Shown here: positions 8,918-17,176 of the stretch, in pieces | Position numbering within the stretch: the stretch's first letter is position 1 | How the letters are laid out: the number at the start of each line of letters is the position of its first letter | Assembly (NCBI RefSeq): GCF_016424485.1 | Contig: NZ_JAELUP010000004.1 | Location: forward strand, 1-64,000 | Length of the DNA: 64,000 nucleotides | Reading direction: 5' to 3' | DNA from: Paenibacillus roseus | GTDB taxonomy: Bacteria > Bacillota > Bacilli > Paenibacillales > Paenibacillaceae | Position numbers and translations under genes: made by a program | Notes under the pieces: generated by a model | The model's input: the letters and a program-made list of their open reading frames with translations, nothing else | Database searches by the model: none | What the model was told of the DNA's origin: nothing

Positions 8918-8959
8918 AAGCCGTCCATACCCGCTGTGAAAAGAGGGTGTGGACGGCTT
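8918..8959. terminator. strong hairpin, probable terminator
   Basis: A long stem (AAGCCGTCCA-ACCC / GGGT-TGGACGGCTT, one G.T pair) encloses an 11-base loop. Reading leftwards the stem is followed by T-rich sequence (CTTTTAAGAT), so it suits a minus-strand transcript best, but it also lies just behind the ATPase remnant. From 8960 to 9225 I see only a possible decayed hydrophobic frame on the minus strand (about 8975-9105) and AT-rich sequence before the next small gene. Confidence 0.6.
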
Positions 8960-9225
8960 GTCTTATCGGACCGATAATAGCAAGCCCAAAAATGGACCCA
9001 ATACGCAAGAATAGGCAGAGAATAAACAGTCTCCTCCAATTTCTTTTGTAGCAAACATAAAGGAAAGCAATCGAGAAAGCACCAATTGCAATAATAAAAA
9101 GACCCGAGAGATTGAATGTCTAATGAACGTACAAAAAGAGTATCCGTATTAAACGCATACTGCGCTTTATAAATATGCTAAAATACTACTTGATGTAGTT
9201 TTAACATGTTAAAGGAGGATTGTAA

Positions 9226-9399
9226 ATGACTCAGGCAGCTCTGTTTTTTTCGATTATTATATTGGTGGTCGTGATATTATCAGTTGCGATAGTTAGGTTC
9301 GTTAAAGCATCCAATAATTATCGGTCAGTTGAAAACTCATATGAAGACAAAAATGCCGGCTTTGATTACTTGAAATACGAAGGTGACGACAGGGAGTAA
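9226..9399 (+). CDS. small single-span membrane protein (57 aa)
   Basis: The ATG follows AAAGGAGG at a good distance, and the frame gives 57 codons. Residues 5-27 are one hydrophobic helix (ALFFSIIILVVVILSVAIV), followed by a charged tail rich in Asp, Glu and Tyr that should face the cytosol or outside. No family is recognised. An AT-rich region with TGCTAAAAT about 50 bases upstream could hold its promoter. It is flanked by unrelated genes. Confidence 0.6.
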   Translation: MTQAALFFSIIILVVVILSVAIVRFVKASNNYRSVENSYEDKNAGFDYLKYEGDDRE

Positions 9400-9492
9400 G
9401 CGGCTTATATCGAATACGGGTCAGCCAGGGGTAGAGCTTTAATAGAGGCAGGAGTAGATAGGAGGGAGGAATGGTCTTCATACATTGAACAT

Positions 9493-9511
9493 GGGGGAGG
9501 AAACTTCCCCC
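9493..9511 (-). terminator. GC-rich hairpin downstream of the siderophore-binding gene
   Basis: An 8-bp stem (GGGGGAGG / CTTCCCCC, one G.T pair) with loop AAA begins 20 bases past the stop of the minus-strand gene. There is no T-run after it, so termination is only likely. Confidence 0.4.
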
Positions 9512-9530
9512 TTGTCCAGTATTCTACATG

Positions 9531-10541
9531 CTATTGCAAATGGAAGGCAGCGAGAACATCGTCGATTTTCATATTGTCTGCGGTAGGTCCGTTCAACATC
9601 CAATGTCGGGCTGACATTTTGTAAACATGACCTTGCTTAACAGCAGGAATTTCCTTCCAAATTTTTCGGGTTTCTACTTCGGTCAGTTCTTTAAGAGCAA
9701 CCTTTTCTTCATCCTCAGAGTCGAAAGACCCGCCTGCAGTTACAAATAAATAGTCTGCACTCAAATCGGGCAGCGTTTCAAGCGATGATTCAATGCCCCA
9801 ACTTCCTTCTTCCTCTTTTTCTCGGAATTTCGCCAGAACGGGATCCAATGTCATTCCTAAATCTGTGTAAGCGATGCTCGTATAAGAGAATGCCGGGAAA
9901 AACAGTTGAACATCCTTGTTCGACGGTCGAATAAAGGCTAAAGTTCGATCAGCCCCAATTTTTGCAATAATAGCTGCTTTGGCCTTACTCAGCTTTTCAT
10001 CGTAGGCTTGGATGACGGAAGCTGCTTTGTCTTCGCGGTTAATTGCCTTGCCGATCGCAACTATGGAGCTTTTCCAGTCGCTCCGATCATAGACGATGGT
10101 TGGAGCGATCTTGCTTAGCTGTTCATATGATTCTTTGTCTGAGGGCAAGAGATTGGTAATAATTAAATCAGGCTTGGAGTCAAGAATGGACTCATAATTT
10201 AAACTGCCTGGCGTGTACACTGACGGAATCTTTTTTTCTTGCAACACATCGTACAAGTATTGTCCCTTCATGGACTGGGCATGTACCATTGGAGCATCAA
10301 GTGCCAGCATAATGTCTTCTAGCCCGTTCACGGCTATACGCTGTGGGTTGACCGGAATCTCGCTTTCTCCCATCATATGCTTAACTACCTTTGTCTGCAG
10401 TTGGTTCTGTGCGACAGTCGTTGATGTCCCAGCTGATACAGATGGTTCGATCGAACTTGTTGAAGTTGTACAGCCGCTGAATAGCAAAGTCATGCAGAGC
10501 AGCATCACTGCGCCTACCGACATTTTTAAATCTTTAATCAT
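9531..10541 (-). other. internal start: iron-siderophore-binding lipoprotein (FeuA/FecB type)
   Basis: ATG at 10541 is preceded by AGAGGGGGA seven bases away, far better than the start of the long frame. From it runs MIKDLKMSVGAVMLLC, a signal peptide ending in lipobox LFSGC, a Thr/Ser linker and the class III periplasmic-binding fold (336 residues). A near-perfect Fur box lies 26 bases upstream. This is therefore very likely a separate translation unit for the ABC-type siderophore receptor; no permease or ATPase gene is next to it. Confidence 0.75.
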
Positions 10542-11498
10542 CGTTAAATCCCCCTCTGGTTCGTGTTGAGAATAATTATCATTATAACTGCGGCCTTTTT
10601 GAGGGACAATGGCTTGATCTGAACGAATAAATGGACTTTTCTGAACTGATTTCTCCGTTGCCAGTGATCTGAATCGTAGTGGAGGCAATCCGGTTTGTTT
10701 TTTGAACACGCGGCTAAAGTAGTAAACATCCAGATATCCTATGCTTGACGTAATCTCTTGCATAGTTGCCTTTGTCTCCGTCAAAAGCCTGCTAGCGTGT
10801 GCGATCCGGATTCCGGTCAAATATTCAATAGGCGTCGTTCCTAGTTGTTTTTTGAACAAACGGGACAAGAAGCTGGAACTGCAGCCTAGCAGTCCGGCAA
10901 TCCCTTCAACCGTAATCTGCTCTGAATAGCTGTCCTCTATGTAGCGCATAGCCTGGGACACAAGGTCAATTCTCATCGTTCCAGCCTTCTGCGTAGCCAT
11001 CTGACTAAACAATTCGGATGCAAATTGATAGAGAACACCTTTCGCATACAGTTTATCTAGCGAGGTAAGCTTCCTCCAGCTTTGTTCCATCATCTGAAAT
11101 TTCATATGAAGGGCAAGTGGGGCATTAGGAACGAATCCATATTGAATGTGGAAAGGGTTGCCGTTCTTCAGCAGCCGATGCAGGTAGCGGTTGCCAGGAA
11201 CAGCTAGCAGAGCCTTGTAAAAAATAAGATAGTATTCGAATTCATCCTCAAACGAGAATACATCCAGACTCATGCCTTTACCGCCATGAAGCACATGAAA
11301 ACCATCTATGGTATAACCGTTTTTGTTCAACATCACCCGCCCACGTCCACGCGTCATCCAGAGAAAAGCGCTGGAGGGCAGCTTGTAATCGCGAAGTTCG
11401 TCTCCTTTAGCCAATTTCTGCTGTCTAATATCGAGCAACTTGACGCTTGCTTCGTTCCACAGTAATAGATGATTATCATTCCAAATCAAACGAATCAA
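9531..11498 (-). CDS. AraC-family regulator read through into a siderophore-binding lipoprotein
   Basis: A 655-residue open frame. Residues 1-160 are an AraC-type sensory domain and residues about 190-285 a double HTH (GLLGCSSSFLSRLFKKQLGTTPIEYL; IGYLDVYYFSRVFKKQTGLPP). After an untypical linker the frame enters a complete lipoprotein: Met320, a hydrophobic segment, lipobox LFSGC, and a TroA/FecB-like iron-siderophore binding domain to the end. The linker is encoded by a Fur box and by a ribosome site, so two genes were probably once separate and lost the stop between them, or the lipoprotein is also made from its own start at 10541. A TTG at 11498 or 11489 starts the regulator. Compare the neighbouring gene at 11535, where regulator and binding domain are truly fused with no signal peptide. 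Confidence 0.8.
   Translation of the reverse strand: MIRLIWNDNHLLLWNEASVKLLDIRQQKLAKGDELRDYKLPSSAFLWMTRGRGRVMLNKNGYTIDGFHVLHGGKGMSLDVFSFEDEFEYYLIFYKALLAVPGNRYLHRLLKNGNPFHIQYGFVPNAPLALHMKFQMMEQSWRKLTSLDKLYAKGVLYQFASELFSQMATQKAGTMRIDLVSQAMRYIEDSYSEQITVEGIAGLLGCSSSFLSRLFKKQLGTTPIEYLTGIRIAHASRLLTETKATMQEITSSIGYLDVYYFSRVFKKQTGLPPLRFRSLATEKSVQKSPFIRSDQAIVPQKGRSYNDNYSQHEPEGDLTMIKDLKMSVGAVMLLCMTLLFSGCTTSTSSIEPSVSAGTSTTVAQNQLQTKVVKHMMGESEIPVNPQRIAVNGLEDIMLALDAPMVHAQSMKGQYLYDVLQEKKIPSVYTPGSLNYESILDSKPDLIITNLLPSDKESYEQLSKIAPTIVYDRSDWKSSIVAIGKAINREDKAASVIQAYDEKLSKAKAAIIAKIGADRTLAFIRPSNKDVQLFFPAFSYTSIAYTDLGMTLDPVLAKFREKEEEGSWGIESSLETLPDLSADYLFVTAGGSFDSEDEEKVALKELTEVETRKIWKEIPAVKQGHVYKMSARHWMLNGPTADNMKIDDVLAAFHLQ
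10567..10581 (-). promoter_or_regulatory. Fur box upstream of the internal lipoprotein start
   Basis: TGAGAATAATTATCA matches the Bacillus 7-1-7 Fur consensus TGATAATNATTATCA at 14 of 15 positions. It lies inside the long open frame but 26-40 bases upstream of the lipoprotein ATG, as expected for an iron-repressed promoter. Confidence 0.8.
11469..11479 (-). promoter_or_regulatory. Fur-box core over the 5' end of the AraC-lipoprotein gene
   Basis: ATGATTATCAT (palindromic core ATGATAATCAT on the gene's strand) overlaps codons 7-10 of the frame. The core fits the Fur consensus, the outer arms less well. Its position inside the coding start would block transcription or early elongation. Confidence 0.5.
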
Positions 11499-11534
11499 TT
11501 CCTTCCTGATACTTGAGTGTTATATATCCATATA

Positions 11535-13211
11535 CTAAACACATCCAGCCAGCGTTACCCGATCTGCCGTATAGAACCGTAAAATAGTTGGCAGGACAGA
11601 CAACAGCCGATCGCGTGTAATGGGGTCATCGTAGTTCCAAGAACTTTCAACCATGTGCATACAACCTCTCTTAACTGCATCTATCGCTTGCCAACCTGGC
11701 GTATTCATCAGCCACTGCACGTTCTGGTTGTCGATCTCGTGGAAGTCGGTCAACAGGAACAGCCGGTCCCCGTCCAAACGTGACAGCGTATCCACCGACA
11801 CTTTACGAAAGGGCTCACCTTGCGTCATTAGCTCTATGACGCAATTGGAAGGCAGGAATCCGTTATCATGATAAAGGGAGACGGCAAAACCCGAGTTGCC
11901 CATCAAATAAAGCTGTCCTTGAAAGAGAAGCAGTACAGTTGCCGTTTCATGCAACTTATTATCTGTATTTAAAGATTCCCACATCATTCCCCAACGTTTG
12001 TCATAGTCGGCAATCCATGCCGCGGCTTCCTTGTGCTTGCCCACAAGTTCGGCAAGAGAAAGCAACCGATCCCAAGTATTTAAATTATTATCAATGATGA
12101 CGGTCGGGGCGATGGAGAGCAGTTGATTATAATGCCGATTCAGCTTGCAGCCCAGCACGATTAAATCGGGACATAAGGCTGCAATTCGCGAAGGGTCACC
12201 CAGCGTTCCGACATCCGCCACATCTTGCAACAAGTCCCTATATACGACCTGGCTTCTTATAATCGTCAATTCTGCGCCTACAGGCTTAATTTCTAGCGCA
12301 AGCAATTCGCCCAGCATTGATCCCGTGATGACAATACGCCGGGGTTCGCAAGAAGGATCGGCGTTATTAGATGGCATGAGCTCCCCGACAGAGCTTCGAC
12401 TGATGTTGGCATACATTCGTGGAGGAATGCCGACGTATTGCGTAAAGCGTTTGTTGAAGTAATATTCGTCGCTAAAGCCGACCTGTTTGGCAATTTCTCG
12501 AAGCGGCTGATCGAACACGGCAAGAAGCTTCGTCGCTTTTTCGATTCTCAGACTATTTAAATACTCCAATGGCTTTTTTCCCATATACAACTGAAACGCA
12601 GCGCTGTACTTCGTGCGTTCCATCCCAGCCATCCTGGCTAATCGATTAACAGTAATCTTCTCGGTGTAGTGTTCAGCAAGGTAAGAAATGGTCATGCGAA
12701 TGTTGTCCTTTTCATTGGAGACCAACCGTCCGGCCGATTGCTCATACTGTTCCAGCAGCAGGCAGATCAATTCTTGCAATGCGATTGTTTGACGCATTCG
12801 CCATGAGCTCCCGTGCTTCGTCGCTTTAAGCCGCTGAATCGCTTCAAGCAAATGGATGATGTCCGTAACTGTAATGGGTCTCGTATAGGGCCAGCCTTCA
12901 TGTACGGAGGCAAGTGGTTCTTGCTCTCCCCAGCCCCACACGTCAAAGGAAATCAGATGGCATTGAATATCCTCCGCAGCCCCTATCAGTTCAATCTCGC
13001 AGCCAGGCGGGAGCAACAAGCATAATCCAGGATCAATCTGCCGTTCAATATTGGATATTCGATACCTTCCCGAGTCGCCAAAAAAAGCGACGATAAGATG
13101 CCGACTGATCCGATAAAGCATACGCTCTTCTCTGCGACACACGAGCAAGCTTGTATCGTCAAGGACAACATGCATCGCTTTATCTGGAATAGCTTGGCAA
13201 TCTGTTGACAT
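11535..13211 (-). CDS. AraC regulator fused to a siderophore-binding sensor domain (Btr/YbbB-like)
   Basis: A 558-residue cytosolic activator. Residues 1-150 are a cupin-like N-domain, about 165-265 the double HTH (RLARMAGMERTKYSAAFQLYMGKKPLEYL; VGFSDEYYFNKRFTQYVGIPP), and about 285-550 a TroA/FecB-type binding domain (RIVITGSMLGELLAL; CPDLIVLG; APTVIIDN). There is no signal peptide, so the binding domain senses ligand inside the cell. This is the architecture of Bacillus subtilis Btr, which activates siderophore uptake in response to bacillibactin. The ATG follows GGAGG by seven bases, and a Fur box lies just upstream. The lipoprotein genes on both sides are likely targets. The true ligand cannot be told from sequence. 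Confidence 0.88.
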   Translation of the reverse strand: MSTDCQAIPDKAMHVVLDDTSLLVCRREERMLYRISRHLIVAFFGDSGRYRISNIERQIDPGLCLLLPPGCEIELIGAAEDIQCHLISFDVWGWGEQEPLASVHEGWPYTRPITVTDIIHLLEAIQRLKATKHGSSWRMRQTIALQELICLLLEQYEQSAGRLVSNEKDNIRMTISYLAEHYTEKITVNRLARMAGMERTKYSAAFQLYMGKKPLEYLNSLRIEKATKLLAVFDQPLREIAKQVGFSDEYYFNKRFTQYVGIPPRMYANISRSSVGELMPSNNADPSCEPRRIVITGSMLGELLALEIKPVGAELTIIRSQVVYRDLLQDVADVGTLGDPSRIAALCPDLIVLGCKLNRHYNQLLSIAPTVIIDNNLNTWDRLLSLAELVGKHKEAAAWIADYDKRWGMMWESLNTDNKLHETATVLLLFQGQLYLMGNSGFAVSLYHDNGFLPSNCVIELMTQGEPFRKVSVDTLSRLDGDRLFLLTDFHEIDNQNVQWLMNTPGWQAIDAVKRGCMHMVESSWNYDDPITRDRLLSVLPTILRFYTADRVTLAGCV

Positions 13212-13228
13212 AAACTAACCTCCACAAC

Positions 13229-13247
13229 TGAGAATTGTTATCACTAT
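13229..13247 (-). promoter_or_regulatory. Fur box of the Btr-like gene
   Basis: On the gene strand TGATAACAATTCTCA matches the 15-base Fur consensus at 13 positions. It ends 18 bases upstream of the start codon. Confidence 0.75.
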
Positions 13248-13252
13248 TTTAA

Positions 13253-13297
13253 ATAAAAAAGACAAACGATTCAACTATAATGTTGAGATCGTTTGTC
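13253..13297 (-). terminator. terminator of the siderophore-binding lipoprotein gene
   Basis: On the minus strand a 10-bp stem (GACAAACGAT / ATCGTTTGTC) with an inner CAAC/TTG pairing is followed by TTTTTTATTT, starting 13 bases after the stop codon of the gene at 13310. Confidence 0.88.
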
Positions 13298-13309
13298 AAG
13301 AAAAACGAA

Positions 13310-14332
13310 CTATTTCCCTAGCCATTTGGGCAGTTCATCCAGGAGTCGTTCCATCGTAATCGGGTCGCTGGCATTCCAGCTAATGTCGCTGACCGTGACG
13401 CGGCCTTCTTTGACAGCCGGAATCAATTTCCAAAGCGGACTTTCTATCAGTTCTTTCGCAGCCTTTTCGTCTTCGCTTCCTGGCAAGCTTAGCAGGAAAA
13501 TGTGATCTCCGGCATATTCAGGCAATACTTCTTCGGAGATCTCGGCGAAAAATTCATTTTTATCGATGAGCTCCTGCACCTTGGCCGTCGGACGGAAGCC
13601 TTGCTCATCATACAGGAGCAGCGTTAGACTGTAGTTGCCCATGACATAAAATCGGCCTGCCAGGCTGAGATAGACCGTTGCTGTCTCGCCTTCTTTTAAA
13701 TCAAGCTTGTCCCACATTTTCTGAGCCTTGCTCTCGTAACGAGCAATCCAATCCTCTGCCGCTTGCTTAACACCAAGAATATTGGCAATCTCCCGAATAC
13801 GTTCGTAGGTGCCAGCACCTCGATTATACAGGACGGTCGGAGCAATTTTGGTCATCTTCTCGTAAATTTCGGTATCTGAAGCATCGTTATCGGCCGATTG
13901 CAGAATAAGATCCGGATCTAGCGACATCATTTTCTCCAGATTATGTGGAAACCCGATATCAACAACACCATCAAGATCACTCTTGTAGATATAGGCTTCT
14001 CCGAGAAAATCATTGCCGATCGGCTTGACGCCAAGCGCAAGCAGATCACCGGGACTGTCGCCAAGCAGAATCACCCTCTGGGGACGGACGGGAATGGTCG
14101 CCTCACGACCGCTAAAATCCTTATATTGGCGCGTCTCATTGTCCCCTAAAGCAGCAGACGAATCACCCTCGGAGGATGGTGAAGACGATGTGGACGATGC
14201 AGATGCCGATTGCGGCGATTGTGATGTGGAATCCCCCGATTGCTTCGTCGAATCAGAGCCACAAGCGGACAAAACAGTTCCGATGGTGAGCAGAAGACTT
14301 AAAAGAAGCAAGCGGTACCTAATATTGAACAT
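13310..14332 (-). CDS. iron-siderophore ABC transporter substrate-binding lipoprotein
   Basis: A 340-residue exported lipoprotein: basic N-terminus, hydrophobic helix, lipobox LSAC at about residues 21-24, a Ser/Asp-rich linker to residue 65, then a class III binding domain (REATIPVRPQRVILLGDSPGDLLALGVKP; DPDLILQSAD; APTVLYNRG). It captures ferric siderophores at the membrane for an ABC importer. No permease or ATPase genes adjoin it, so it must use components encoded elsewhere. A Fur box lies 29 bases upstream, so iron limitation should induce it. Its C-terminal portion resembles the sensor domain of the adjacent Btr-like regulator (ending SWN.SDPITM.RLL..LP), suggesting a shared ligand. Confidence 0.9.
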   Translation of the reverse strand: MFNIRYRLLLLSLLLTIGTVLSACGSDSTKQSGDSTSQSPQSASASSTSSSPSSEGDSSAALGDNETRQYKDFSGREATIPVRPQRVILLGDSPGDLLALGVKPIGNDFLGEAYIYKSDLDGVVDIGFPHNLEKMMSLDPDLILQSADNDASDTEIYEKMTKIAPTVLYNRGAGTYERIREIANILGVKQAAEDWIARYESKAQKMWDKLDLKEGETATVYLSLAGRFYVMGNYSLTLLLYDEQGFRPTAKVQELIDKNEFFAEISEEVLPEYAGDHIFLLSLPGSEDEKAAKELIESPLWKLIPAVKEGRVTVSDISWNASDPITMERLLDELPKWLGK

Positions 14333-14360
14333 GTGACAGACCTCTCTCTGGAATAGTTTT

Positions 14361-14380
14361 TGAGAATTGTTATCAGTATA
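14361..14380 (-). promoter_or_regulatory. Fur box of the siderophore-binding lipoprotein gene
   Basis: TGAGAATTGTTATCA (TGATAACAATTCTCA on the gene strand) matches the Fur consensus at 13 of 15 positions and is identical in its 15-base core to the box of the neighbouring Btr-like gene. Confidence 0.75.
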
Positions 14381-14773
14381 AGATGGGCCTTCTTATAAAA
14401 CAATAGAGAAAACGTAAGCGGAGGTTTGTACAAAAATAATGGTACAGCAGGCGGGGAATGGGGGAAGGGCAGGCTTGCTTCGAGTAAGCTGTAGCGTTTA
14501 GTTGATTTTGTTGCGCAGTAATTTATATTGATGGGTGCACATAATTGGTGTATGCTGTATTTAAAAATAATGGAAATTTTAGTTATAACTGTGGATGTAA
14601 ATCCGTTTAAGAGGTTTTTAGCGAGAAATGTACTACTTACCCATGAAGTTTCTTAAAAGTTAAATGTATCGCGTCAATGTATTTCTGTTTTACATAAAGA
14701 AGGCGATTTGGTATCTATGTGAGACTGCTGGTGCCCATTTGCGTGTATGCCCGTCGTATGAGCCGCGGCGTTC
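14381..14773. other. gene-free interval
   Basis: Upstream of the Fur box lies AT-rich sequence without a convincing reading frame, promoter or repeat. It ends at an IS-derived fragment. Confidence 0.5.
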
Positions 14774-14950
14774 TTGGATTGCCTGTCGCGGGACAACTTT
14801 AACGAAAGCACGACGATAATCGGCGTGATCGAGAAATATAAGGAACGGATGGGATGTTACCCGGTTGTCGTCCAGGCCGATCAAATCTACCACACCCGTG
14901 AGAATCGAAACTTCTGCAAATTGAAGGCGTGCGCAAATACGGGCTTGACC
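14774..14950 (+). pseudogene. IS5/IS1182-like transposase fragment
   Basis: The frame reads NFNESTTIIGVIEKYKERMG, then CYPVVVQADQIYHTRENRNF, resembling the part of IS5/IS1182-type transposases around the second catalytic Asp (HYKERFG.YPE.V.AD.IYRTRENR.FC). Past about 14950 the similarity stops; there is no start, and both the N- and C-terminal parts are missing. The remaining bases to 15127 hold nothing recognisable. Confidence 0.6.
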
Positions 14951-15127
14951 GTATTCGCGCACGTCTTCAGTCATGTCTATACACGCTCCACAACGCCATC
15001 TTACCACTGCCAGCGAAGAGATTAGCAGTTCGATCCCGCTAAGGTCCACCTGCAACTAAGGCAACCGGCTGAAATGCCGTTTTTGCACCGAGGGGCTGCG
15101 GCTGGCTGCTCATTCAGGAAGCGCGTG

Positions 15128-16018
15128 TCAATTGCGACGAGCCGTTCGCGCTATGCCATCAGCGATTACTTTGTACAGTTGGTGCGGCAGGTCGTGTCCC
15201 ATACCGTCGACCAACAGCAGCTCGGCGCCCGGAATGGCAGAAGCCGTGTCCTCGCCACACGCCGGGACGAACAGGGGATCGTCCATCCCATGAATGACAA
15301 GTGCTGGTACTTTTATGGTCGCGAGCCGCTGCCGACGGTCACCGGAGACAGCGATCGCAGCAATTTGTCGTCCGACACTGCCTGGATCGTAGGCTCGCTG
15401 GACTTCCTCCAGAATGAGCGCCCGATAAGCCTCTTCGTAAAACGGATAGCCAGTGCCGGCGATACGTTTGGCAAAAGCGAGGCTGTGCGCCAAAAATCCT
15501 TCTTCATCCTCAAAGGGGTTCGGCGCCGGTTTAGTCATCATCGCCATGACATCCTGAGAAGCTTGCGGAAGGGTGGGATTACCGGAACTAGACATAATGG
15601 AGGTGAGTGATAAAACCCGCTCAGGGTACTCACTGGCTGCAATCTGGGCAATCATTCCACCCATCGACCTGCCAACGAAATGTGCCCGGTCAATTGAAAG
15701 GGCGTCGAGCAGTCCGATCGCGTCATTGGACATGTCATCGAGAGTGTAAGGGATGTCCGGTCGCTGTCCCGACATGAGAGCAGCCGCCAGTGCGTCAAAA
15801 TCCAGCGTCCGATAATGGCTAAAGTGTGTCGAGCAGCCTACGTCGCGATTGTCAAAGCGGATCACCCGAAAGCCCCGAGCTGCCAATATTTCGCAAAACG
15901 GAACCGTCCATCGGATCATCTGGGTTCCAAGCCCGGCGATTAGGATAATAGCTTCGTCATTTTCGTTACCGAAACTATCATAGGCCAACTCAATACCGTT
16001 GACTTTCACAATGTTCAT
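15128..16018 (-). CDS. alpha/beta hydrolase
   Basis: A 296-residue single-domain hydrolase. GRSMGG near residue 117 carries the nucleophile Ser, HGMDDPL near 250 the Asp, and GMGHD near 277 the His of the triad; LIAGLGTQ near 28-35 provides the oxyanion loop. The RFDNRDVGCS motif is typical of the group that includes aclacinomycin methylesterase-like and other small-molecule esterases; the substrate is unknown. GAAGGAG lies nine bases before the ATG at 16018, though ATG at 16024 is possible. It starts 18 bases after a DUF1330 gene, so the two are co-transcribed. Confidence 0.88.
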   Translation of the reverse strand: MNIVKVNGIELAYDSFGNENDEAIILIAGLGTQMIRWTVPFCEILAARGFRVIRFDNRDVGCSTHFSHYRTLDFDALAAALMSGQRPDIPYTLDDMSNDAIGLLDALSIDRAHFVGRSMGGMIAQIAASEYPERVLSLTSIMSSSGNPTLPQASQDVMAMMTKPAPNPFEDEEGFLAHSLAFAKRIAGTGYPFYEEAYRALILEEVQRAYDPGSVGRQIAAIAVSGDRRQRLATIKVPALVIHGMDDPLFVPACGEDTASAIPGAELLLVDGMGHDLPHQLYKVIADGIARTARRN

Positions 16019-16036
16019 GATCATGTTCTCCTTCAA

Positions 16037-16477
16037 TTAATTTGGTATCGGAAGTTCTGTTATAGGCAGAAGGCGTGAATCTTCGATTGCTGCAGTCCGA
16101 TGCCCGATACCGGCCAGGTAGTCTTGATGACTTGAAAAAGCAAGAAACGACTGTACGCTGCTCTGGCGGATCAGCATAACAAGATCCCATCTTTCGTCCT
16201 CGGGTCCGATAAGAAACTCTCCGCCATCCCCAAGAAACATGATTTCACCTCCGCTTTCACGGAGAAATGGGAGGGTGTGCTCAATATAGCGGTTGAAAGC
16301 TTCGGCACCGCTGATTGGGTCCACTGGTGTTAGTTCAGGATTGGCTGTGTAATCGGCAACATCACGAAAACGCAGCAGGTTCAACATGACGATGCTGCCC
16401 TCAATGCCTTGTTGTATGAACCTCATGCCAGCGCGTTGCGATGGTTCGATGTAACGGATAGATTCAAACTCTGTCAT
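16037..16477 (-). CDS. DUF1330 family protein
   Basis: A 146-residue cytosolic protein with the ferredoxin-like (dimeric alpha/beta barrel) pattern of DUF1330: VMLNLLRFR near residue 31, the middle stretch GAEAFNRYIEHTLPFL, GGEIMFLGDG and WDLVMLIRQSSVQSFLAF. Family members are small, probably dimeric and of unknown role. Upstream is a DUF2239 gene ending 20 bases away, downstream the alpha/beta hydrolase; all three are probably one operon driven from the DUF2239 promoter. Confidence 0.85.
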   Translation of the reverse strand: MTEFESIRYIEPSQRAGMRFIQQGIEGSIVMLNLLRFRDVADYTANPELTPVDPISGAEAFNRYIEHTLPFLRESGGEIMFLGDGGEFLIGPEDERWDLVMLIRQSSVQSFLAFSSHQDYLAGIGHRTAAIEDSRLLPITELPIPN

Positions 16478-16496
16478 AGCGGCTCCTGTCTTTCAT

Positions 16497-17108
16497 TCAT
16501 AAGTTCCCTTCAGGGAATGCGTTAGCGGCTAATCTTTTGATATGGTTTCTGATATCAGGGGCCCAGTCATCGATGAAGTGGTAAAAACGACCCAAATCAC
16601 CAGCATACAGTGCCCGCAGAGCTTCTTCGTATTGATGGAAGTTCCCGGCCATCGTTGTCATAAAGTTATATGTTGCTTCTTGTGACTCTCGGATATTGCT
16701 CTGTTTTTCTCCAGCACGGCGAGCCTCATCAATGAGTTTTCGCAACGTTACCGATGCCCCTCCAGGTTGACTCTTGAGCCATTCCCATTGCCGCGGCAAT
16801 AACGTAACCTCACCAGATACAACCCCCAGCTTGGGCCGACCGACCCGCCGTGTAGGCTGGTGATTCACTTCCGTACCGGGTAAGTCACCAAACTGTTCTC
16901 CTAATCGTTTGAGCACATCATCTATCTTCCCACGAAAATCAACATCTACTGGCTTCCCCGTGGAATCGTCAAATACAAGCAACTGTGTGAGGTTTCTGTC
17001 ATCCAGAGCATCCTTCACTGTAGTAACAACGTGCTGTAACGAACCACTGGCGACGACTCCCACACCCCAAAATGCCGTACAGTAAAAGTGCGTTAGGATA
17101 TTACTCAT
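16497..17108 (-). CDS. DUF2239 family protein
   Basis: A 203-residue protein. It begins at ATG 17108, behind GAGGAGG; the longer frame to 17222 only reads through the promoter. It shows the DUF2239 pattern: CTAFWGVGVVASGSLQHV, LLVFDDSTGKPVDVDFRG (residues about 55-72), GRPKLGVVSGEVTLLPRQW and LKSQPGGASVTLRKLIDEAR. The C-terminal half is helical with a tryptophan-rich end. Function unknown; in other bacteria it often lies near regulators of small stress operons. Its promoter carries two copies of a palindromic operator, so it is tightly regulated, but no regulator gene adjoins. Confidence 0.85.
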   Translation of the reverse strand: MSNILTHFYCTAFWGVGVVASGSLQHVVTTVKDALDDRNLTQLLVFDDSTGKPVDVDFRGKIDDVLKRLGEQFGDLPGTEVNHQPTRRVGRPKLGVVSGEVTLLPRQWEWLKSQPGGASVTLRKLIDEARRAGEKQSNIRESQEATYNFMTTMAGNFHQYEEALRALYAGDLGRFYHFIDDWAPDIRNHIKRLAANAFPEGNL

Positions 17109-17133
17109 GCTGGCCTCCTCTCTGATTGCCCTA

Positions 17134-17176
17134 ATTATACCCGGATAAAAATAAAAAATCAATATTACCCGGGTAA
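17134..17176 (-). promoter_or_regulatory. DUF2239 promoter with double CCCGGG operator
   Basis: On the minus strand a -35 TTGATT (17157-17162) and a perfect -10 TATAAT (17134-17139) stand 17 bases apart. The perfect palindrome TTACCCGGGTAA (17165-17176) lies directly upstream of the -35. A near copy (TTATCCGGGTATAA, 17135-17148) covers the spacer and the -10. A repressor binding both would shut the promoter. Confidence 0.75.
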
